This document shows, in pieces, positions 1 to 8,710 of a stretch of DNA of 64,000 nt. Within the stretch, counting starts at the first letter, position 1. Each line of letters starts with the position of its first letter. The notes below the pieces were generated by a model. It did no database searches. It saw only the letters and a program-made list of their open reading frames with translations, and was not told where the DNA came from. This DNA is from Massilia agrisoli. GTDB taxonomy: Bacteria; Pseudomonadota; Gammaproteobacteria; Burkholderiales; Burkholderiaceae_D. Location: contig NZ_JAJHPV010000021.1 in assembly GCF_020831365.1 (NCBI RefSeq), forward strand, positions 186,001 to 250,000. Reading direction: 5' to 3'. The position numbers and the translations under genes are program-made.

Positions 1-108
1 ACCGATCCCGCTGAACGCAACAAGCAAATCCGTTTCCTGATGCAGCGCGGCTTTTCGCAGCGTGCCGTATTTTCCGCAGTCAAGGGTGAACCAGACGACG
101 AGTTCTGA
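1..108 (+). CDS. recX: RecX C-terminal fragment (regulator of RecA)
   Basis: The window opens inside a gene; the last 35 codons and a TGA stop are visible in frame 1. The tail contains FLMQRGFSQRAVFSAVKG, the typical end of RecX: the last three-helix repeat, in which a hydrophobic residue and RGF are followed by a helix. RecX binds RecA filaments and limits recombination. recA itself would lie to the left, outside the window. The assignment rests on this short tail and on the recA-recX-sucCD neighbourhood I remember for Oxalobacteraceae. Confidence 0.75.
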   Translation, partial: TDPAERNKQIRFLMQRGFSQRAVFSAVKGEPDDEF

Positions 109-467
109 TTCGCTTCCCGTGGCTTCCGCCGAGGCCGCCTTCCGTTGTTGATGTGCCCTGGCAACGGTGCACATCTCCTCACCAACAGCGGGCGGCCCCG
201 CCGGCGGCAACGCTTTTCGTGTCCATTTCGCCACATTCCCGCCTGGTCTTTGCGCCGCTCCTTGGCGAAATGTCATGCATTCTCCCTTGCCCTGACACCC
301 GCCTGAACCTGCACATTGTGTTGGTTTGTGGAAATTTTTGAGTTGGATCAAAGATTTCTTAGTTTCAAATCCCTATCCTGATCACATTGACCCATATCAA
401 GCTTCTTGATTTGCAAGTCGCGGTAACGGTTCCGCGTACGGCGTCGGGCAATCACAAGGATAGGCAC
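109..467. other. Intergenic region between recX and a chemoreceptor gene
   Basis: This 359-base stretch holds no gene I can support. It contains a perfect inverted repeat ATCAAG-CTT-CTTGAT at 396-410, about 60 bases before the chemoreceptor start, which could be an operator. I looked for a flagellar sigma-28 promoter (TAAA-N15-GCCGATAA), common for chemoreceptors, and saw no good match. The ribosome-binding site AAGGA of the next gene lies at 456-460. Confidence 0.4.
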
Positions 468-2108
468 ATGTTTAAGCATCTCACCATCAAGTCCCGGCTG
501 CTGTTTGTTATTGGATTCATGTCGGTCTTACTCATCGGCGGCGGCGTCATCGGCATTTTCAGCCTCGGCATGGCCAATGACTCGCTCAAAACCAACTATG
601 AAAACCGCCTGGTGCCGATGGAGCGCCTTGACCAGATCATCCGCATGGTCGATCGCAACCAGCTGGCCGTGGCGCAAGCATTATCGGGCGACCTGGCCAG
701 CGTCGGCGCCGAAATGGATGAGGTCGATAAACGCGCCGCGGTGATCGACAAGGTCTGGCAGGAATACCAGGCGACCGGACCGGTGGGCGAGGAAAAGCAG
801 CTGGCCGACAAATTTATCAGCAACCGCAGCGCGTTCGTCACCCAAGGTCTCAAGCCGGCCGTGGCAGCGCTGCGTGCTGGAGACGTGGAAGCGGCGCGCA
901 CCCTGATGAACGGCCCGATGAAGCAACTGTTCAAGCCCTCCCAGGACAGCATGGATGCGCTGCTGCGCCACCAGCTTGAGCAAGCCAAAATGGAGTTCGA
1001 GAGCAGCCAGCGGATCTTCGAGCTGGTGCGCATCAGCTGCATCACCGGCATCATCTTCGGCGTCATCATTGCCAACCTGATCGGCGTGTGGCTGATCCGC
1101 GCAATCTCCCGGCCGGTGGACAAGGCCGTGAGCATCGCGCGCAGCGTGTCCAGGGGCGACCTGACCCAGTCGATCGAAGTCACCACCCAGGATGAGACCG
1201 GCCACCTGATGTCGGCGCTCAAGCACATGAACACCAACCTGACGGCGATGGTGCAGAAGGTGCAGACCGGGTCGGACGAGATTTCCGCCGTGTCGATCCA
1301 GATTGCCAGCCGCAACATGGACCTGTCCAGCCGCACCGAGCAACAAGCCAGCTCGCTGGAGGAAACGGCCGCGTCGATGGAGGAGCTGACCTCGACCGTC
1401 AAGCAAAACGCCGACAACGCGCTGCAGGCCAACCAGCTTGCCTTGTCGGCATCCGATGTCGCGGTCAAGGGCGGCAAGGTGGTCGCGGAGGTGGTTGCCA
1501 CGATGGGCTCGATCAACGCATCGTCGATGAAGATCGTCGACATCATCGCCGTCATCGACAGCATTGCGTTCCAGACCAACATCCTGGCCCTGAACGCTGC
1601 CGTCGAGGCGGCCCGTGCGGGTGAACAGGGCAGGGGCTTTGCGGTGGTGGCCGGCGAGGTGCGCCACCTGGCCCAGCGTTCGGCGGCGGCGGCCAAGGAA
1701 ATCAAGGAGCTGATCGACGACTCGGTCGACAAGGTGGAAAGCGGCACCCGGCTGGTCGACCAGGCCGGCACCACGATGGCCGAGATTGTCGAGCGCGTAC
1801 GCCGCGTCACCGACATCATGGCCGAGATCACCACGGCCAGCCAGGAACAGACCTCCGGCATCGAGCAAGTCAACCAGGCGATCAGCCTGATGGACGAAGC
1901 GACGCAGCAAAATGCGGCGCAAGTCGAAGAGGCCGCGGCGGTCGCGGAACTGCTGCGCGAGCAGGCGGAAGCACTGGCCCATACCGTCAGCGTCTTCAAG
2001 CTCGTTGCGGCCCCGCCGGAGAGTGCCGCAACTGCGGCTGCACCGGTGCGCCCGCACCTGCGCCGCAGCGCAGTTGTGGCCCAATTGCCCGGCGTAGAGC
2101 AATATTGA
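468..2108 (+). CDS. Methyl-accepting chemotaxis protein
   Basis: A 546-residue membrane chemoreceptor that would signal to CheW-CheA. Residues about 11-33 form TM1. A four-helix-bundle type periplasmic ligand domain follows to about 185, then TM2 at about 187-210, a HAMP domain, and a long cytoplasmic signalling hairpin whose tip carries [20 protein letters not shown], the CheA/CheW contact region. There is no NWETF-type tail for CheR docking; the C-terminus is Ala/Pro-rich. I chose ATG 468 because AAGGA lies just upstream and the membrane segment starts shortly after; an upstream extension of 27 codons lacks these signals. The ligand is unknown and no other che genes are nearby. Confidence 0.93.
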   Translation: MFKHLTIKSRLLFVIGFMSVLLIGGGVIGIFSLGMANDSLKTNYENRLVPMERLDQIIRMVDRNQLAVAQALSGDLASVGAEMDEVDKRAAVIDKVWQEYQATGPVGEEKQLADKFISNRSAFVTQGLKPAVAALRAGDVEAARTLMNGPMKQLFKPSQDSMDALLRHQLEQAKMEFESSQRIFELVRISCITGIIFGVIIANLIGVWLIRAISRPVDKAVSIARSVSRGDLTQSIEVTTQDETGHLMSALKHMNTNLTAMVQKVQTGSDEISAVSIQIASRNMDLSSRTEQQASSLEETAASMEELTSTVKQNADNALQANQLALSASDVAVKGGKVVAEVVATMGSINASSMKIVDIIAVIDSIAFQTNILALNAAVEAARAGEQGRGFAVVAGEVRHLAQRSAAAAKEIKELIDDSVDKVESGTRLVDQAGTTMAEIVERVRRVTDIMAEITTASQEQTSGIEQVNQAISLMDEATQQNAAQVEEAAAVAELLREQAEALAHTVSVFKLVAAPPESAATAAAPVRPHLRRSAVVAQLPGVEQY

Positions 2109-2217
2109 TGACTCGACAACTGCAATGCCGGTATCGACTGAAAAGCAATGTCAGGGCGCAATCGACGCCCTACATGTGATAAACTTTTGGGGTTTAAGCA
2201 GCGCCGCATGAGCGGTA

Positions 2218-2240
2218 GTTGCCGCAGAAGCTGCGGCAAC
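2218..2240. repeat. Perfect hairpin GTTGCCGCAG-AAG-CTGCGGCAAC
   Basis: A perfect 10-bp inverted repeat with a 3-base loop between the chemoreceptor and the DUF2889 gene. No T tract follows in either direction, so it is not a classical intrinsic terminator. It may stabilise the chemoreceptor mRNA 3' end or act in the leader of the next gene. Confidence 0.5.
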
Positions 2241-2297
2241 GTGCATCAGCACACCAGCTGCACACTATTTATCGCCGCTTTCCGGCATTCGGTCCTT

Positions 2298-2861
2298 ATG
2301 CCCCTGTCTCCACCTGTTCCGCGCGCTTTGCGGCACACCCGCGCCATCCAAGTCGAAGCGTTCAAGCGCGACGATGGCCTATGGGACCTCGATGCGCGCC
2401 TCACCGATGTGAAGGTGAACGACGTGACCCTCGCTTCCGGCGTACGGGCTGGCGGAACGCCCCTGCATGAGCTGAACCTGCGCATCACCATTGATCTCGA
2501 ACTGACCATCGTCGACGCCGAAGCGGCCTCCGATGCGGTTCCGTATCCCGGCTATTGCGACGTCATCGGCCCTGCCTACAAGCAGCTGGCCGGCCTGTCG
2601 CTGATGAAGGGTTTCCGCGCCGGCCTCAAAGAGCGCCTGTCCGGCGTACTCGGCTGTACCCACCTGACCGAACTGGCCCAGGTGCTGCCGACGGCTGCCA
2701 TCCAGGCCTTCGCCAACGACGTCATCAAGACGCGCGACGGCGCTGGCGACTTGCTGCCGCACCGTCCGTTCCAGATCGATAAATGCCACGGCCTGCGCGC
2801 CGATGGCCCGGCGGTCGCCATGTACTATCCGCGCTGGGTGGCCAAGGCGGCCAGCAGCTGA
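2298..2861 (+). CDS. DUF2889 family protein
   Basis: A soluble protein of 187 residues with no signal peptide or membrane segment. It matches from memory the DUF2889 family: N-terminal [20 protein letters not shown], a central strand-rich part ([12 protein letters not shown]), and a conserved Cys/His/Asp-poor C-terminal half. Members are often found near sucC in betaproteobacteria; their function is unknown. ATG 2298 was chosen because the family starts near the MPLSPPVPR segment; an open frame reaching back to 2148 has no matching sequence. It lies 80 bases before sucC on the same strand and may be cotranscribed with it. Confidence 0.7.
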   Translation: MPLSPPVPRALRHTRAIQVEAFKRDDGLWDLDARLTDVKVNDVTLASGVRAGGTPLHELNLRITIDLELTIVDAEAASDAVPYPGYCDVIGPAYKQLAGLSLMKGFRAGLKERLSGVLGCTHLTELAQVLPTAAIQAFANDVIKTRDGAGDLLPHRPFQIDKCHGLRADGPAVAMYYPRWVAKAASS

Positions 2862-2941
2862 TAAGAGTTCCGTTTTTCCAAGGTTCGTTTCACATCTCAA
2901 CCGTATTTCTACAAATCAGCATCATAAGAAGGGAAGCCAGC

Positions 2942-4111
2942 ATGAAAATCCATGAGTATCAAGGCAAAGAAATCCTCCGGCAATTCGGAGTGACGGTACC
3001 GCGCGGCATCCCGTGCATGTCCGTAGAAGAGGCTGTCAAAGCAGCAGAAACGCTGGGCGGCCCGGTCTGGGTAGTCAAGGCGCAGATCCATGCTGGCGGC
3101 CGCGGCAAGGGCGGCGGCGTGAAAGTGGCGAAATCGCTGGAGCAGGTCAAGGAATACGCAGAACAGATCATGGGCATGCAGCTGGTCACGCACCAGACCG
3201 GCCCTGAAGGCCAGAAAGTACGCCGCCTGCTGGTTGAAGAAGGCGCGGACATCAAGAAAGAACTGTACGTGTCGATGGTGACCGACCGCGTCAGCCAGAA
3301 GGTTGTGCTGATGGCGTCGTCGGAAGGCGGCATGGACATCGAGGAAGTTGCTCATTCGAACCCAGAAAAAATCCACTCGATCGCGATCGACCCATCGGTC
3401 GGCCTGACCGACGCGGAAGCGGACGACATCTCGGCCAAGATCGGCGTGCCTGCCGAATCGATCGCCGACGCGCGCACCCAGCTCAAGGGCCTGTACAAGG
3501 CGTACTGGGACACCGATGCATCGCTGGCTGAAATCAACCCGCTGATCCTGACCGGCAGCGGCAAGGTCATCGCACTGGACGCCAAGTTCAACTTTGACTC
3601 GAACGCGCTGTATCGCCACCCAGAAATCGTCGCTTACCGCGACCTGGACGAAGAAGATCCGGCTGAAGTCGAAGCATCGAAGTTCGACCTGGCTTACATC
3701 TCGCTCGACGGTAACATCGGCTGCCTCGTCAACGGCGCAGGCCTGGCGATGGCCACCATGGACACCATCAAGCTGTTCGGCGGCGAGCCTGCCAACTTCC
3801 TCGACGTGGGCGGCGGTGCGACGGCAGAAAAAGTGACCGAAGCATTCAAGATCATGCTGAAGAACCCTGGCCTGAAAGCCATCCTGGTCAACATCTTCGG
3901 CGGCATCATGCGCTGCGACGTGATCGCCGAAGGCGTGATCACCGCATCGAAGGCGGTTTCCCTGCAAGTGCCGCTGGTCGTGCGCATGAAGGGCACCAAC
4001 GAAGACATCGGCAAGAAGATGCTGGCCGACTCCGGCCTGCCGATCATCGCCGCCGATACGATGGAAGACGCAGCGAAAGCCGTAGTAGCCGCTGCTGCTG
4101 GTAAAGCCTAA
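2942..4111 (+). CDS. sucC: Succinyl-CoA synthetase (ADP-forming) beta subunit
   Basis: 389 residues, the usual family length (E. coli 388). The N-terminal ATP-grasp domain begins [17 protein letters not shown] and carries the glycine-rich [14 protein letters not shown] nucleotide loop; the C-terminal part has [18 protein letters not shown] and [16 protein letters not shown], the CoA-ligase fold that meets the alpha subunit. With SucD it interconverts succinyl-CoA and succinate with ADP/ATP in the TCA cycle. AAGAAGGGAAG at 2926-2936 supplies the ribosome-binding site. sucD follows after 15 bases, so the two form an operon. Confidence 0.97.
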   Translation: MKIHEYQGKEILRQFGVTVPRGIPCMSVEEAVKAAETLGGPVWVVKAQIHAGGRGKGGGVKVAKSLEQVKEYAEQIMGMQLVTHQTGPEGQKVRRLLVEEGADIKKELYVSMVTDRVSQKVVLMASSEGGMDIEEVAHSNPEKIHSIAIDPSVGLTDAEADDISAKIGVPAESIADARTQLKGLYKAYWDTDASLAEINPLILTGSGKVIALDAKFNFDSNALYRHPEIVAYRDLDEEDPAEVEASKFDLAYISLDGNIGCLVNGAGLAMATMDTIKLFGGEPANFLDVGGGATAEKVTEAFKIMLKNPGLKAILVNIFGGIMRCDVIAEGVITASKAVSLQVPLVVRMKGTNEDIGKKMLADSGLPIIAADTMEDAAKAVVAAAAGKA

Positions 4112-4126
4112 TTCGAAGGAAATAAC

Positions 4127-5008
4127 ATGTCGATCCTGATTAATAAAGATACAAAAGTTGTAACCCAGGGAATTACCGGCAAGACCGGCCAGTTCCACAC
4201 CCGTATGTGCCGCGACTACGCGAACGGCAAGGAAGCCTTCGTTGCCGGCGTCAACCCAAAGAAAGCCGGCGAAGACTTCGAAGGCATTCCAATTTTCGCC
4301 AACGTCGCTGAAGCGAAAAAAGAAACCGGCGCCAACGTGTCGGTCATCTACGTTCCGCCAGCGGGCGCGGCTGCCGCGATCTGGGAAGCTGTCGAAGCTG
4401 AACTGGACCTGGCCATCTGCATCACCGAAGGCATTCCTGTCCGCGACATGATGGCCCTGAAGGACCGCATGGCCAAAGCAGGTTCGAAGACCCTGCTGCT
4501 GGGCCCTAACTGCCCAGGCCTGATCACCCCTGACGAAATCAAGATCGGCATCATGCCAGGCCACATCCACAAGAAGGGCCGTATCGGCGTGGTATCGCGT
4601 TCGGGCACCCTGACCTATGAAGCAGTCGGCCAGCTGACCGCACTGGGCCTGGGCCAGTCTTCGGCAGTGGGCATCGGCGGCGACCCGATCAACGGCCTGA
4701 AGCACATCGACATCATGAAGATGTTCAACGACGATCCTGAAACCGACGCCGTCATCATGATCGGCGAAATCGGCGGTCCGGACGAAGCCAACGCGGCTTA
4801 CTGGATCAAGGACAACATGAAAAAGCCGGTCGTCAGCTTCATCGCTGGTGTGACCGCTCCTCCAGGCAAGCGCATGGGCCACGCCGGCGCGCTGATCTCG
4901 GGCGGCGCGGACACCGCGGAAGCCAAGCTGGAAATCATGGCTGCCTGCGGCATCAAGACCACCAAGAACCCGTCGGAAATGGCGCGTCTGTTGAAAGCCA
5001 TGCTGTAA
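4127..5008 (+). CDS. sucD: Succinyl-CoA synthetase alpha subunit
   Basis: 293 residues, near the family norm (E. coli 289). The CoA-binding Rossmann domain begins MSILINKDTKVVTQGITGKT; the phosphohistidine lies in KRMGHAGALISGG near the C-terminus, and IGEIGG supplies the conserved acidic residue. It carries the catalytic histidine that takes phosphate from succinyl phosphate and passes it to the nucleotide on SucC. GAAGGAAATAAC precedes the ATG. A strong terminator follows 32 bases after the stop, closing the sucCD operon. Confidence 0.97.
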   Translation: MSILINKDTKVVTQGITGKTGQFHTRMCRDYANGKEAFVAGVNPKKAGEDFEGIPIFANVAEAKKETGANVSVIYVPPAGAAAAIWEAVEAELDLAICITEGIPVRDMMALKDRMAKAGSKTLLLGPNCPGLITPDEIKIGIMPGHIHKKGRIGVVSRSGTLTYEAVGQLTALGLGQSSAVGIGGDPINGLKHIDIMKMFNDDPETDAVIMIGEIGGPDEANAAYWIKDNMKKPVVSFIAGVTAPPGKRMGHAGALISGGADTAEAKLEIMAACGIKTTKNPSEMARLLKAML

Positions 5009-5040
5009 TTTGTAGGCATGGTCGAAGGTAGTCAATAATG

Positions 5041-5071
5041 ACGGGGAGCGGTTTCGCTCCCCGTTTTTTTT
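5041..5071 (+). terminator. Intrinsic terminator of sucCD
   Basis: Stem ACGGGGAGCG (5041-5050), GTTT loop, CGCTCCCCGT (5055-5064), followed by an uninterrupted run of T to 5071. A perfect 10-bp stem. Confidence 0.93.
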
Positions 5072-5075
5072 GGCA

Positions 5076-5105
5076 CGTCGTTCCCGCGCAGGCGGGAACC
5101 CATAA
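5076..5105 (+). repeat. GTTCCCGC/GCGGGAAC palindromic repeat, copy 1
   Basis: CGTC followed by GTTCCCGC-GCAG-GCGGGAAC and CCATA. The same unit recurs at 8631, 8681 (inverted), 15009 and 15051 (inverted), always between genes. This copy is single and lies directly after the sucCD terminator and before the FHA gene. It resembles REP-type elements; no REP-associated transposase is visible in the window. Confidence 0.8.
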
Positions 5106-5126
5106 ACTGTCACATGGAGAGGACCC

Positions 5127-5696
5127 GTGGCCAGGATTATCATATCGCAGGGCGACATGGTGGAGCAGGAGGTCGAGCTGACCAAGCCACGCATGACCAT
5201 TGGACGCCATTCCAGTAACGATATCGTGATTTCGCACCGCGCCGTCAGCGGCCAGCACGCCGCCATCACCGTGTCTGCCAGCGATATCCAGGTGGAAGAC
5301 TTGGGCAGTACCAATGGTACTTTCGTCAACGGCCAGCGGATCGCCCGGCACACCCTGGCCGATCGCGATGTCATCAAGGTTGCCTTGCATACTATTAGCT
5401 ATGTCGCCGGCGCCGCTGTGGCCGCTACTGCGCCGGTAGCGGCGATCGAAGTCATGAACGGCCCGAACCAGGGCAAGAAGCTCACGCTCGTCAAACCGCT
5501 GACCACGCTGGGCAGCCCAGGTGTGCTGGTGGTCGTCATCGGGCGGCAGGATGAGCGCTACTTCATCCGTCACGTGGATGGCTCGGGCGTCCCGTTGGTC
5601 AACGGCGCGGCCATCGAAGGCGAACAGCACTTCCTGGCCGACGGCGACAGCATTGAGCTGGCCGGAACCAGGATGCAATTTTCTGTCACCGCTTGA
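5127..5696 (+). CDS. FHA-domain protein with a degenerate second FHA repeat
   Basis: 189 residues, cytoplasmic. The first FHA domain (about residues 5-90) has all hallmark residues: IGRHSSND, SGQHA and LGSTNGTFVNGQ, which bind phosphothreonine peptides. Residues about 105-189 look like a second FHA fold (VNGAAIEGEQ, FLADGDSIELAGTRMQF) but the GR-S and SxxH positions are gone (TLGSPGVLVVVIGR). It starts at GTG 5127, preceded by GGAGAGGACCC; a nearby ATG at 5114 is out of frame. It precedes the pilin gene but has a separate promoter region between them. The partner kinase is not in the window. Confidence 0.85.
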   Translation: MARIIISQGDMVEQEVELTKPRMTIGRHSSNDIVISHRAVSGQHAAITVSASDIQVEDLGSTNGTFVNGQRIARHTLADRDVIKVALHTISYVAGAAVAATAPVAAIEVMNGPNQGKKLTLVKPLTTLGSPGVLVVVIGRQDERYFIRHVDGSGVPLVNGAAIEGEQHFLADGDSIELAGTRMQFSVTA

Positions 5697-5699
5697 TCA

Positions 5700-5738
5700 G
5701 TGACAAACTTCGGAACCAAAGCTGACAAAAATTGTCAG
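5700..5738. promoter_or_regulatory. TGACA/TGTCA sites upstream of pilA, candidate PilR enhancer
   Basis: A GTGACAA motif at 5700-5706 and a perfect palindrome CTGACAA-AAA-TTGTCAG at 5722-5738 lie about 75-110 bases upstream of the sigma-54 element. PilR of Pseudomonas binds TGTC-containing repeats in this position, and sigma-54 activators bind upstream enhancers. Binding by PilR is inference; no pilR gene is in the window. Confidence 0.55.
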
Positions 5739-5811
5739 TAGTAATGACGAAAAATGGCTGAGTTACCCGGTTTTGATATCTCCGAAATAACATAAACCCG
5801 TGAATTCAGGC

Positions 5812-5827
5812 TGGCACGACAATTGCT
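5812..5827 (+). promoter_or_regulatory. Sigma-54 promoter of the pilin gene
   Basis: TGGCACG-ACAA-TTGCT matches the -24/-12 consensus TGGCACG-N4-TTGCA at nearly every position, with exactly ten bases between the invariant GG and GC. Transcription would start near 5838, giving a leader of about 47 bases before the pilin ATG. Pilin genes of many proteobacteria are sigma-54/PilR dependent. Confidence 0.88.
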
Positions 5828-5884
5828 CATATGAAAGAGCGGTAGCAGTGCAAGACAAAATTTAAACTCACACGGAGAAACACC

Positions 5885-6343
5885 ATGAAATCGATGAAAA
5901 TGATGAAGAAACAAGCTCAAGCCGGCTTCACCCTGATCGAACTGATGATCGTTGTTGCCATTATCGGTATCCTGGCAGCTGTTGCGATTCCTGCTTACCA
6001 GGACTACGTCAAGAAGGCCAAGTTCTCGGCAGCGCTGGCTGAAGTAACCCCAGGTAAGATGGGTTTTGAAGTCGCCCTGAACGACAACAAGACGCCAGTT
6101 CTGGCTGCTGCGACCGGCGATACCGAATGGTTCATCGGCGTGCAAGCATCGAACACCAACAGCACTGTAACCCTGACCGAAGGCGCTGCAGGTACCATCG
6201 TTGGCACCATCGTTGGCGGCCCAGCAGGCATCGTCGGCGAATCCATCACGCTGACCCGCGATGAGGGTACCGGCAAGTGGGCATGCACCACCACCGTTGA
6301 GCAGAAGTTCGTCGGTCCGGTCGAAACCTGCGACGGCGTTTAA
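5885..6343 (+). CDS. pilA: Type IV pilin major subunit
   Basis: 152 residues. A short basic leader ends in AQAG followed by [20 protein letters not shown], the type III prepilin signal cut by PilD before the phenylalanine, which becomes N-methylated; the conserved Glu5 is present. The hydrophobic N-terminal helix continues into a globular domain rich in Thr/Gly/Val, with two cysteines near the C-terminus (KWACTTT and ETCDGV) that would form the D-loop disulfide. CACGGAGAAACACC is the ribosome-binding region. It is a single-gene transcript between a sigma-54 promoter and a terminator. Confidence 0.95.
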   Translation: MKSMKMMKKQAQAGFTLIELMIVVAIIGILAAVAIPAYQDYVKKAKFSAALAEVTPGKMGFEVALNDNKTPVLAAATGDTEWFIGVQASNTNSTVTLTEGAAGTIVGTIVGGPAGIVGESITLTRDEGTGKWACTTTVEQKFVGPVETCDGV

Positions 6344-6377
6344 TCAAGATGTAGCCCGGTTAATGAGTGACCGGCTG

Positions 6378-6413
6378 AAATCCCTGACAGTGGAAACGCT
6401 GTCAGGGATTTTT
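6378..6413 (+). terminator. Intrinsic terminator of pilA
   Basis: AAATCCCTGACAG and CTGTCAGGGATTT form a perfect 13-bp stem around TGGAAACG, ending in a T run. It separates pilA from the convergent moaC. Confidence 0.92.
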
Positions 6414-6424
6414 CATTTCGGACC

Positions 6425-6937
6425 CTACTCGCCTACATCCGCCGTCCAGTCTCCGCTCTTTCCACCGTGCTTTTCCAGCACCCGCACATTGGTCATCACC
6501 ATGCCGCGATCCACCGCCTTGCACATGTCGTAAATCGTCAGCAACCCGACCTGCACCGCGGTCAGCGCCTCCATCTCCACACCCGTTTTTCCCACGGTCT
6601 CCACCTGCGCGCGGCAATGCACGCTTGATCCGGCTTCATCCACCTCAAAATCGACCGCAACCCGCGTCAGCGCCAGCGGATGGCACAGCGGCACCAGGTC
6701 GCTGGTCTTCTTGGCCGCCATGATTGCCGCAATGCGCGCGATGCCCAGCACATCTCCTTTTTTTGCCGTACCCGACACGACCCGCGCCAGGGTTTCGGGC
6801 TTCATCCGGATCGTTCCTGCGGCTACCGCAACCCGATGAGTTTCGGCCTTGTCCGCTACATCGACCATATGCGCCTGGCCGCTTGCGTCAAAATGGGTAA
6901 GGTCGCCTGCGCCTTGCGCTGTCTGGTTCTTCGTCAT
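6425..6937 (-). CDS. moaC: Cyclic pyranopterin monophosphate synthase MoaC
   Basis: 170 residues. MoaC converts the 3',8-cyclo-GTP made by MoaA into cyclic pyranopterin monophosphate for molybdenum cofactor. The family segments are present: the substrate-pocket motif [13 protein letters not shown] and [20 protein letters not shown] with the catalytic lysine CKAVD. ATG 6937 (MTKNQTAQG) was chosen because the family homology begins at [16 protein letters not shown]; an upstream TTG at 6973 is possible, and neither has a strong ribosome-binding site. No other moa/moe gene is nearby. Confidence 0.93.
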   Translation of the reverse strand: MTKNQTAQGAGDLTHFDASGQAHMVDVADKAETHRVAVAAGTIRMKPETLARVVSGTAKKGDVLGIARIAAIMAAKKTSDLVPLCHPLALTRVAVDFEVDEAGSSVHCRAQVETVGKTGVEMEALTAVQVGLLTIYDMCKAVDRGMVMTNVRVLEKHGGKSGDWTADVGE

Positions 6938-7022
6938 GGTGGGGAAATGAGAGGTGGTAACAAAATGTGTCAATAAGGGGGCGAGGTGATGCGTGATTCG
7001 CGGATCCGGGTATCATAGCATC

Positions 7023-8621
7023 GTGAAAACGAAACCAGCTCCAGCTCTTCGCCGCCTCACCAGCCGCATGCGGCGTGCCGTCACGGCCGTCTCCGCTGCC
7101 GCATTGACCTCATTGATTGCCGCCGCCCCGGCCGGTCACGCCCAGGCAACGTCGGGCGCACCCAGCCTGCCGACCCTCGGCGACACTGCCCGCGAAGACC
7201 TTTCGCCCGTCTTCGAGCGCAAGCTCGGCGAAGAAATCATGCGCGACATCCGGCGCGACCGCGATTTCCTCGACGACGACGCCGTCCTCGAATACATGAA
7301 TAACTTCGGCAATGCGCTGGTCGCCGCCTATCCCGGCGCGCGCGGTGAAACCAATGCCGACTATTATTTTTTCGCGGTTCGTGATCCCGTCCTCAACGCA
7401 TTCGCCTTGCCGGGCGGTTTCATCGGCGCCCATTCCGGCCTCTTGATTGCCGCCCAGTCCGAATCCGAACTGGCCTCGGTCATGTCGCACGAAATTGGCC
7501 ACGTCGCCCAGCGCCATATTGCCCGGATGCTTGGCCAGCAACGCCAGGACGCGCTGATCCCGCTCGCCGCCATGCTGCTAGCGGCGCTTGCGTCACAGGC
7601 GAGCAGCGACGCGGCGATGGGTGTGTTTATGGGCGGACAGGGCCTGGCGATCCAGCGCCAGCTCGATTTCTCGCGCGATGCCGAGCGCGAGGCCGACCGG
7701 GTCGGTTTCCAGATCATGGGTTCGGGCGGCTACGATACGACGGGCATGGTGGAATTTTTCCAGCGCCTTCAGTCGGCCAGCCGCAACTACTCGGACCTGA
7801 CGCCAGCCTACCTGCGCAGCCACCCGCTGACCTCGGAACGTATTTCCGACATCCAGTCGCGCATCCGCGAAACGCCCTATCGCCAGCGCGTCGACAGTAT
7901 CGAGTTCCACCTGGTGCGCGCACGCGTCCGGGTGCTGCAGGACGAATCGGTACAGGGCCTGCGCGACACCCAGGCGGCATTCGAGAGCCAGCTTTACCAG
8001 CTGAGCCGCCAGCAAAAGGCCGGGGCGCAGTACGGTTTGTCTTTCCTTGAGCTAAAGCGCGGCAATCACGTCAAGGCCCAGGAATGGCTCGACAAGGCAC
8101 GCGCGACGATGAAGCCGCCCGAAAACAAGGCGGTGCTGTCCGCGGAGCGCGCCGATTCCACCGGCGCGGCGATGTTCGCCAGCCTCGGCATTGAGATCAA
8201 GCTGGCGCCAAGCCAGTCTGCCGCGGTCAAGCTGCAAGGGATGAAGGATGCTGAGCTGGCTCACCTGCAGTTCCCGCTGTCACGCGGGATCGCGCGTCAG
8301 TACGCGGATGCAATGATCGCCAACGGCAAGCTCGATGATGCCGCGAAGTTCCTGCGCGACCAGGTTCAGTCCTACCGGTCGGAACCGAAACTGCACGACC
8401 TGCTGGCCAAGACGTATGCCGCGCAGGGCAAGCTGACGCTTCAGCACATGGCGCTGGCGGAATCGTATGCCCTGGGTGGTAGCGTGCTGGCCGCGTTGGA
8501 CCAGCTCAATATCGCGCGCAAGGCGAAAGATGCGTCGTTCTATGACCTCGCGCTGATCGACGCGCGCGAACGGGAGTGGCAAGCCAAGCGCAGGGAAGAG
8601 CTCGAGGAAGCCAAGAAGTAA
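7023..8621 (+). CDS. Periplasmic M48 metalloprotease with TPR region, BepA/YfgC type
   Basis: About 532 residues. A basic start and hydrophobic stretch (AVTAVSAAALTSLIAAA) end in GHAQA, a likely signal peptidase site. The M48 domain carries HEIGH at about residues 156-160 and the downstream zinc ligand in SRDAEREADRVG. After the protease, helical repeats fill the C-terminal 250 residues, as in BepA, which monitors LptD and BAM assembly at the outer membrane. The start is uncertain: GTG 7023 gives a normal signal peptide, GTG 6993 or ATG 7068 are alternatives and none has a clear ribosome-binding site. It diverges from moaC. Confidence 0.9.
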   Translation: MKTKPAPALRRLTSRMRRAVTAVSAAALTSLIAAAPAGHAQATSGAPSLPTLGDTAREDLSPVFERKLGEEIMRDIRRDRDFLDDDAVLEYMNNFGNALVAAYPGARGETNADYYFFAVRDPVLNAFALPGGFIGAHSGLLIAAQSESELASVMSHEIGHVAQRHIARMLGQQRQDALIPLAAMLLAALASQASSDAAMGVFMGGQGLAIQRQLDFSRDAEREADRVGFQIMGSGGYDTTGMVEFFQRLQSASRNYSDLTPAYLRSHPLTSERISDIQSRIRETPYRQRVDSIEFHLVRARVRVLQDESVQGLRDTQAAFESQLYQLSRQQKAGAQYGLSFLELKRGNHVKAQEWLDKARATMKPPENKAVLSAERADSTGAAMFASLGIEIKLAPSQSAAVKLQGMKDAELAHLQFPLSRGIARQYADAMIANGKLDDAAKFLRDQVQSYRSEPKLHDLLAKTYAAQGKLTLQHMALAESYALGGSVLAALDQLNIARKAKDASFYDLALIDAREREWQAKRREELEEAKK

Positions 8622-8630
8622 GGTCTCACA

Positions 8631-8709
8631 CGTCGTTCCCGCGTGGGCGGGAACCGATGCTGAATCGGCTTGCATGCTGCGTATGGGTTCCCGCCTGCGC
8701 GGGAACGAC
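8631..8709. repeat. Inverted pair of GTTCCCGC/GCGGGAAC repeats, copies 2 and 3
   Basis: CGTCGTTCCCGCGTGGGCGGG begins at 8631, ending in AACC, and its inverted counterpart runs 8681-8709 as GGGTTCCCGCCTGCGCGGG followed by AACGACA. The 23-base spacer is unrelated sequence. Each half is itself palindromic, and the pair as a whole can form a long cruciform. It lies exactly between two convergent genes, ending two bases before the stop of the next gene, and may act as a bidirectional transcription or mRNA-decay block. Confidence 0.8.
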
Positions 8710-8710
8710 A

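Noticed and set aside
153-341. Small frame of 62 codons in the gap after recX
   Set aside because: No ribosome-binding site, no recognisable sequence and Cys/Pro-rich composition unlike neighbouring genes.
109-467. Flagellar sigma-28 promoter for the chemoreceptor
   Set aside because: No TAAA-N15-GCCGATAA-like pair was found at a suitable place.
2909-5377. A long open frame of over 800 codons on the minus strand across sucC and sucD
   Set aside because: It lies exactly antisense to two clear genes and its translation is His/Asp/Val-rich without family features; in high-GC DNA such antisense frames are expected.
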